Source: Phycisphaerae bacterium (lineage in GTDB: Bacteria; Planctomycetota; Phycisphaerae; SM23-33). From it: DNA of 9,276 bases. The position numbers were made by a program, and so were the translations under genes. Shown here in pieces: positions 6,611 through 9,276 of this stretch. The DNA lies in contig JALHTV010000177.1 of assembly GCA_022866005.1 (NCBI GenBank), positions 1 through 9,276 on the forward strand, read 5' to 3'. Below the pieces are notes generated by a model that made no database searches, was not told where the DNA came from, and saw only the letters and a program-made list of their open reading frames with translations. Positions within the stretch are counted from its first letter, which is position 1. The number at the start of each line of letters is the position of its first letter.

Positions 6611-7983
6611 TGGCCGTATGGAGCGAGATTAACCTTAGTGCGGTCGGGACTTTGGGCCGAGCCGATGCAGAGTACTTTCAACCGGAGTACCTTCGGCTGA
6701 GCCGAATCTTGCGAGCCAAGGGCTGTGTCCGCCTGGACTCTCTCGCTAAGATAACTGACGGGATTCACGCTTCGCCTGATGTTGTCGAAGAAGGGGGCGT
6801 GCGGTATCTATCGGCGAAGTGCGTCAAGGACAACGAGTTTGTCCTTTCGGACGCCCTGCAAATCAGCAAAGAGCAAGACGACGCCAACAAGCGGACCCGA
6901 CTTCGAGTTGATGACGTGCTCATTACAACGGTCGGGACTATCGGCAATGCTGCTGTTGTGTCTAACGATCTGCTACCCACAAACGCAGATAGACACCTTG
7001 GCATTGTCAGAATGAAGCCCGAATCTGGCGTTGACCCGTACTATCTTTCAACCTTCCTGAACTCGCGCTTCGGCCGGTTTCAGACCCTTCGGGAAGCTAC
7101 GGGCAATGTGCAGCTAAACCTGTTCATTGAGAAGATGAATGCCCTGCAAGTGCCAGTCCTTCCCATGCAGGAACAGGTCGCGAAGTTGACCCGCCGCGCC
7201 TACACAACCCGCAGGGACGCGGAAGGGCATTTTTCCGACGCGGAAGCGATGCTTCTGTCGGAACTGGGACTGGACAAGCTGGACCTGACCCCGCGCCTGT
7301 TCTATGAAGGCAACTACAAGGATGTTGCCACCGCTGGGCGCTTTGACGCGGAGTATTACCAACCCGCCAAGCTAGGGGTACTGAACGCGCTGGCAAAGAC
7401 GAAAGGCCGGGCCGTGGGGGAGCAATACCGATCCGTCAGGAGTCTTTGGCAACCTGACAGAGTGCCCCCCGGCGAGCAAGTCCGCAACTATGATTTGACG
7501 GACGCTTTAAACCCATTCCTGGACGAAACGCTTGAACCGACGCCCGCCGCCGAAATCGGAAGCACAAAGAAGCGGTTGCAGGCTGGCGATCTTGTCGTAT
7601 CCCGCTTGCGTTCTTACCTGAAAGAAATCGCAGTAGTGTTGCCGTCGGAAGGCGTGCCGATGGTGGGTTCAACTGAATTCATCGTGCTTCGGCCTAGCAA
7701 GGACGCGATAAAGGCGGAAACCTTGTTTGTATTCCTACGTTCCCCTTGCGTCCAAACAGTCTTGAAATGGTGTCAGGACGGGTCGAATCATCCGCGCTTT
7801 GACGAAAAGGAAGTCCTTGGACTTCGTGTGCCGAACGTCGTAGCCGACATTCAGGACGAATTGGCCGAACTGGTAGGAAAGTCAATCGCTGCCCGGCGCG
7901 AGGCCCGGCGACTGCTGGACGAAGCCAAGTCCCTCGTAGAAAAGGCGATCCTATCGGGCACCGACAGCAGGGAGACCACCTAG
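6610..7983 (+). CDS. hsdS: Type I-style specificity subunit HsdS (two target recognition domains)
   Basis: This 457-aa protein is the DNA-recognition subunit for the adjacent nuclease-methyltransferase. It has the usual two-half structure. Half 1 opens with GRADAEYFQPEYLRL (from residue 16) and half 2 with GRFDAEYYQPAKLGV (from 243), a repeat period of 227 residues. Each half holds a variable target recognition domain followed by a helical spacer: about 190-225 (VAKLTRRAYTTRRDAEG..., then LLSELGLDKL) and about 415-450 (ELVGKSIAARREARRLLDEA), the conserved coiled-coil regions that set spacing between half-sites. The product should specify a bipartite recognition site; the site itself cannot be read from the sequence. 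The length is normal and no frameshift is visible, so both TRDs look functional. The gene is coupled to the upstream gene by TAATG and a strong RBS. GC content is low compared with the flanking genes, as in its partner. Confidence 0.9.
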   Translation: MAVWSEINLSAVGTLGRADAEYFQPEYLRLSRILRAKGCVRLDSLAKITDGIHASPDVVEEGGVRYLSAKCVKDNEFVLSDALQISKEQDDANKRTRLRVDDVLITTVGTIGNAAVVSNDLLPTNADRHLGIVRMKPESGVDPYYLSTFLNSRFGRFQTLREATGNVQLNLFIEKMNALQVPVLPMQEQVAKLTRRAYTTRRDAEGHFSDAEAMLLSELGLDKLDLTPRLFYEGNYKDVATAGRFDAEYYQPAKLGVLNALAKTKGRAVGEQYRSVRSLWQPDRVPPGEQVRNYDLTDALNPFLDETLEPTPAAEIGSTKKRLQAGDLVVSRLRSYLKEIAVVLPSEGVPMVGSTEFIVLRPSKDAIKAETLFVFLRSPCVQTVLKWCQDGSNHPRFDEKEVLGLRVPNVVADIQDELAELVGKSIAARREARRLLDEAKSLVEKAILSGTDSRETT

Positions 7984-7990
7984 CGATTGC

Positions 7991-8054
7991 CCATCAGGTT
8001 CTAGGAAAAAGGTCCCTACCCGCCCCACGCATAACCATTGCAGGTTCCTAAGGA
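7991..8054 (+). repeat. Imperfect direct repeat just after the RM cassette
   Basis: CCATCAGGTTCTAGGA (7991-8006) recurs as CCATTGCAGGTTCCTAAGGA (8035-8054), differing only by small insertions (TG, C, A). The two copies sit in the AT-richer stretch right after the hsdS stop codon. No matching copy was seen at the left edge of the cassette (4448-4520), so a role as an attachment site is not supported. A regulatory site or local duplication is equally possible. Confidence 0.35.
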
Positions 8055-8081
8055 GAGTTGTTACGCACTTTGTCTCCGCGC

Positions 8082-8109
8082 TTGATTGGCCCTCAGGGCG
8101 TGGTATCAT
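8082..8109 (+). promoter_or_regulatory. Extended -10 promoter for the HNH gene
   Basis: TTGATT (8082-8087) and TATCAT (8104-8109, five of six matches) are separated by 16 bases. The -10 is preceded by TGG (8101-8103), giving an extended -10 element. Transcription would begin near 8116, leaving a leader of about 75 bases. The octamer TTGGCCCT occurs at 8086-8093 and again at 8111-8118, bracketing the -10. A short palindrome, GCCCT-C-AGGGC (8089-8099), lies in the spacer. Both could be operator sequences. Confidence 0.55.
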
Positions 8110-8124
8110 TTTGGCCCTATGCCC

Positions 8125-8153
8125 GCACCGGGCGGGTGGGTCCGCCCCGGTGC
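8125..8153 (+). other. Stable hairpin in the 5' leader of the HNH gene
   Basis: GCACCGGGCGG (8125-8135) pairs with CCGCCCCGGTGC (8142-8153), leaving one bulged base and a 6-base loop (GTGGGT). The hairpin lies between the predicted transcription start (about 8116) and the start codon at 8191. Five T occur at 8166-8170, twelve bases after the stem, too far for a canonical terminator. It could stabilise the transcript or modulate expression; no known riboswitch or leader family was recognised. Confidence 0.5.
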
Positions 8154-8190
8154 AGGCGGCGGAGGTTTTTGGACAGAGGCGACAGAAGCC

Positions 8191-8826
8191 ATGATCGCGG
8201 TGGAGCCCAGCGTGCTGACCAGCAACGTGCTGGTCCTGAACAAGTACTACGCGGCCGTTCGGATCACGACGGTTCGCCGGGCGATGTGCATGCTGTTCAA
8301 GAACCTCGCCGAGATCATCTCCATCGAGAACAACCAGTACGCCAGCTACGACTTTGCCTCCTGGCGGGAGGTCAGCGAGTTCCGCGCCCGCTACGAGCGC
8401 GAGCACCACGAGTGGCTGCGCTGCGTGCGGTTCGACTTGGCCGTGCCGCGGATCGTGCGGCTGCTGGACTACGACCGCCTGCCGCAGACGGCGGTGAAGT
8501 TCACCCGGCGGAACATCTATGCCCGCGACCGCAATCGCTGCCAGTACTGCGGGCGGCGCTACCCCACCAGCGAGCTGAGCCTGGATCACGTCGTACCCCG
8601 CAGCCGCGGCGGCGAGGCGGCCTGGAACAACATCGTCTGCTGCTGCGTGGCCTGCAACGTGCGCAAGGGCGGACGCCTGCCGCAAGAGGCCTGCCTGCGC
8701 CTGGTCGCCCAACCAGTCAAGCCCAAGCGCTCCCCGGCCGTCACGCTCCAACTCAATAGCCGCCGCTACGCCTCCTGGAAACAGTTCCTCGACGCGGCGT
8801 ACTGGAACGTGGAGCTGAAAGACTGA
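8191..8826 (+). CDS. HNH endonuclease family protein
   Basis: This is a 211-aa protein with a C-terminal HNH nuclease fold. The first zinc knuckle is C117-x2-C120 (CQYC), the core is LDHVVPRS with D132 and H133, GGEAAWNN supplies N146/N147, and C152-x2-C155 (CVAC) is followed by NVRKGGR. All expected metal and catalytic positions are present. The N-terminal part (SNVLVLNKYYAAVRITTVRRAMCMLFKN) matches the pattern common in stand-alone bacterial HNH proteins: VLVLN, a Tyr, then RRA and a helix. Such proteins are presumed DNA nucleases, but their cellular role is mostly unknown. The start at 8191 is chosen because family resemblance begins near there and AGAGG lies 11 bases upstream. In-frame starts at 8086 and 8119 would read through the promoter or the leader hairpin as Gly/Pro-rich sequence. 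It has its own promoter and host-like high GC, so it is probably a resident gene and not part of the RM cassette. Confidence 0.85.
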   Translation: MIAVEPSVLTSNVLVLNKYYAAVRITTVRRAMCMLFKNLAEIISIENNQYASYDFASWREVSEFRARYEREHHEWLRCVRFDLAVPRIVRLLDYDRLPQTAVKFTRRNIYARDRNRCQYCGRRYPTSELSLDHVVPRSRGGEAAWNNIVCCCVACNVRKGGRLPQEACLRLVAQPVKPKRSPAVTLQLNSRRYASWKQFLDAAYWNVELKD

Positions 8827-8879
8827 CCCTCGCTGCCAAGGCCGCCCCGCGGAGGCATGACGGGCCTGGCACGAATGGC

Positions 8880-8920
8880 AAAAACGACGCGGTGGAGCCT
8901 ACGGCTCCACCGCGTCTCTC
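8880..8920. terminator. Bidirectional intrinsic terminator between convergent genes
   Basis: A perfect 14-bp stem (8886-8899 with 8903-8916, core CGCGGTGGAGCC / GGCTCCACCGCG) closes a three-base TAC loop. On the - strand it is followed by TTTTT (from A at 8880-8884), ideal for ending the PEP-CTERM gene. On the + strand it is followed by the pyrimidine-rich CTCTAT, adequate for the HNH gene. A second, weaker hairpin (TGCCAAGGCC at 8834-8843 with GGCCTGGCA at 8863-8871) precedes it just after the HNH stop codon. Confidence 0.85.
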
Positions 8921-8977
8921 TATGTTCACAGCGCAGCGGGGCATGAACCTCGCCACACTGACATGGAACTGTCGCCG

Positions 8978-9276
8978 CTACCGCCTCCAGCGGCGCCGCA
9001 GCACGGCCACCGCGCCCACAGCCAGCAGGGCCAGGCTCGTCGGCTCGGGCACCCCGCTGAACGTCAGGTTGTCGAACAGGCTGCCGTCCTGGGAGATCTC
9101 CACCCGGGCGATGTTCTCGGCAGCCCAGATGCCCATGAAGCCGTAATCCGCCACGCCGACGTGCCCGTCAACCAGGGCGCCCTGGAACGTGACCGTCTCC
9201 AGAACCGCACCGGAGGAATTCTTGGCCGTAAAGCTGGGCACGGGCGCCATCGTGTTGTTGTCCACCACCCAGAATC
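8978..9276 (-). CDS. PEP-CTERM sorting domain protein, C-terminal part (5' end outside window)
   Basis: The frame is open to the right edge, so only about the last 99 residues are seen; GTG or ATG codons near the edge are probably internal. The C-terminus carries a textbook PEP-CTERM signal: VPEPTSLALLAVG, a short hydrophobic helix, and a terminal RRRWRR cluster. Such proteins are secreted and processed by an exosortase (EpsH/XrtA type), often in bacteria that make extracellular polysaccharide. The segment before the signal (ETVTFQGALVDGHVGVADYGFMGIWAAENIARVEIS, in parts, ending FDNLTFSG) has the look of the beta-sandwich domain usually found just before PEP-CTERM tails. The gene converges on the HNH gene and ends at the strong terminator centred on 8901. 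No exosortase gene is in the window. Confidence 0.88.
   Translation of the reverse strand, partial: FWVVDNNTMAPVPSFTAKNSSGAVLETVTFQGALVDGHVGVADYGFMGIWAAENIARVEISQDGSLFDNLTFSGVPEPTSLALLAVGAVAVLRRRWRR

Noticed and set aside
8191..8826. HNH protein as the missing nuclease of the RM cassette
   Set aside because: It has its own promoter, a 207-base gap from hsdS and host-like GC content, and the RM protein already has its own nuclease domain.
8857..8946. 29-codon + strand ORF preceded by GGAGG
   Set aside because: The GGAGG is only one base from the ATG, and the frame runs through the strong terminator hairpin.
1..9276. CRISPR arrays, tRNA or rRNA genes, insertion sequences
   Set aside because: No regularly spaced repeats, no tRNA-like cloverleaf, no rRNA signature and no transposase motif was seen on either strand.

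Overview
The window looks like a chromosomal segment of a high-GC bacterium, most likely a planctomycete (perhaps class Phycisphaerae). The evidence is a C-terminal PEP-CTERM sorting signal, a 25-residue Arg/Lys-only style mini-protein, a proline-rich exported protein with a two-copy domain, and an HNH protein of a type I associate with this phylum. The taxonomic call is inference; no rRNA or tRNA gene is present.

Layout. Left edge (1-268): a rho-independent terminator for a gene outside the window, then a 25-aa highly basic ORF (+). 269-2376 (-): two co-directional genes, an exported protein with an internal domain duplication followed downstream by an AmmeMemoRadiSam-type radical SAM enzyme. 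2377-2533: a divergent intergenic region with a good promoter for the + strand gene. 2534-4447 (+): a heparinase II/III-like polysaccharide lyase or related protein. 4520-7983 (+): a two-gene restriction-modification cassette. 8191-8826 (+): an HNH endonuclease-family protein with its own promoter and a hairpin in its leader. 8880-8920: a strong terminator between convergent genes. 8978 to the right edge (-): the C-terminal part of a PEP-CTERM protein.

The most distinctive element is the restriction-modification cassette. The first gene joins an HsdR N-terminal-type PD-(D/E)xK nuclease domain to a complete HsdM-type adenine methyltransferase. The second gene, overlapping it by one base, is a two-TRD HsdS specificity subunit. 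No helicase/translocase HsdR gene is present within the window on either side. The pair therefore looks like a self-contained RM-plus-S enzyme, similar in architecture to BcgI-type systems, rather than a classical three-gene Type I system. The sampled lines of this cassette are about 53% GC, against about 72% in the flanking genes, and its codon use is visibly different, so it is probably a recent acquisition inserted between resident genes. No integrase, transposase or clear attachment site was seen. There is no gene-free stretch longer than 300 bases.
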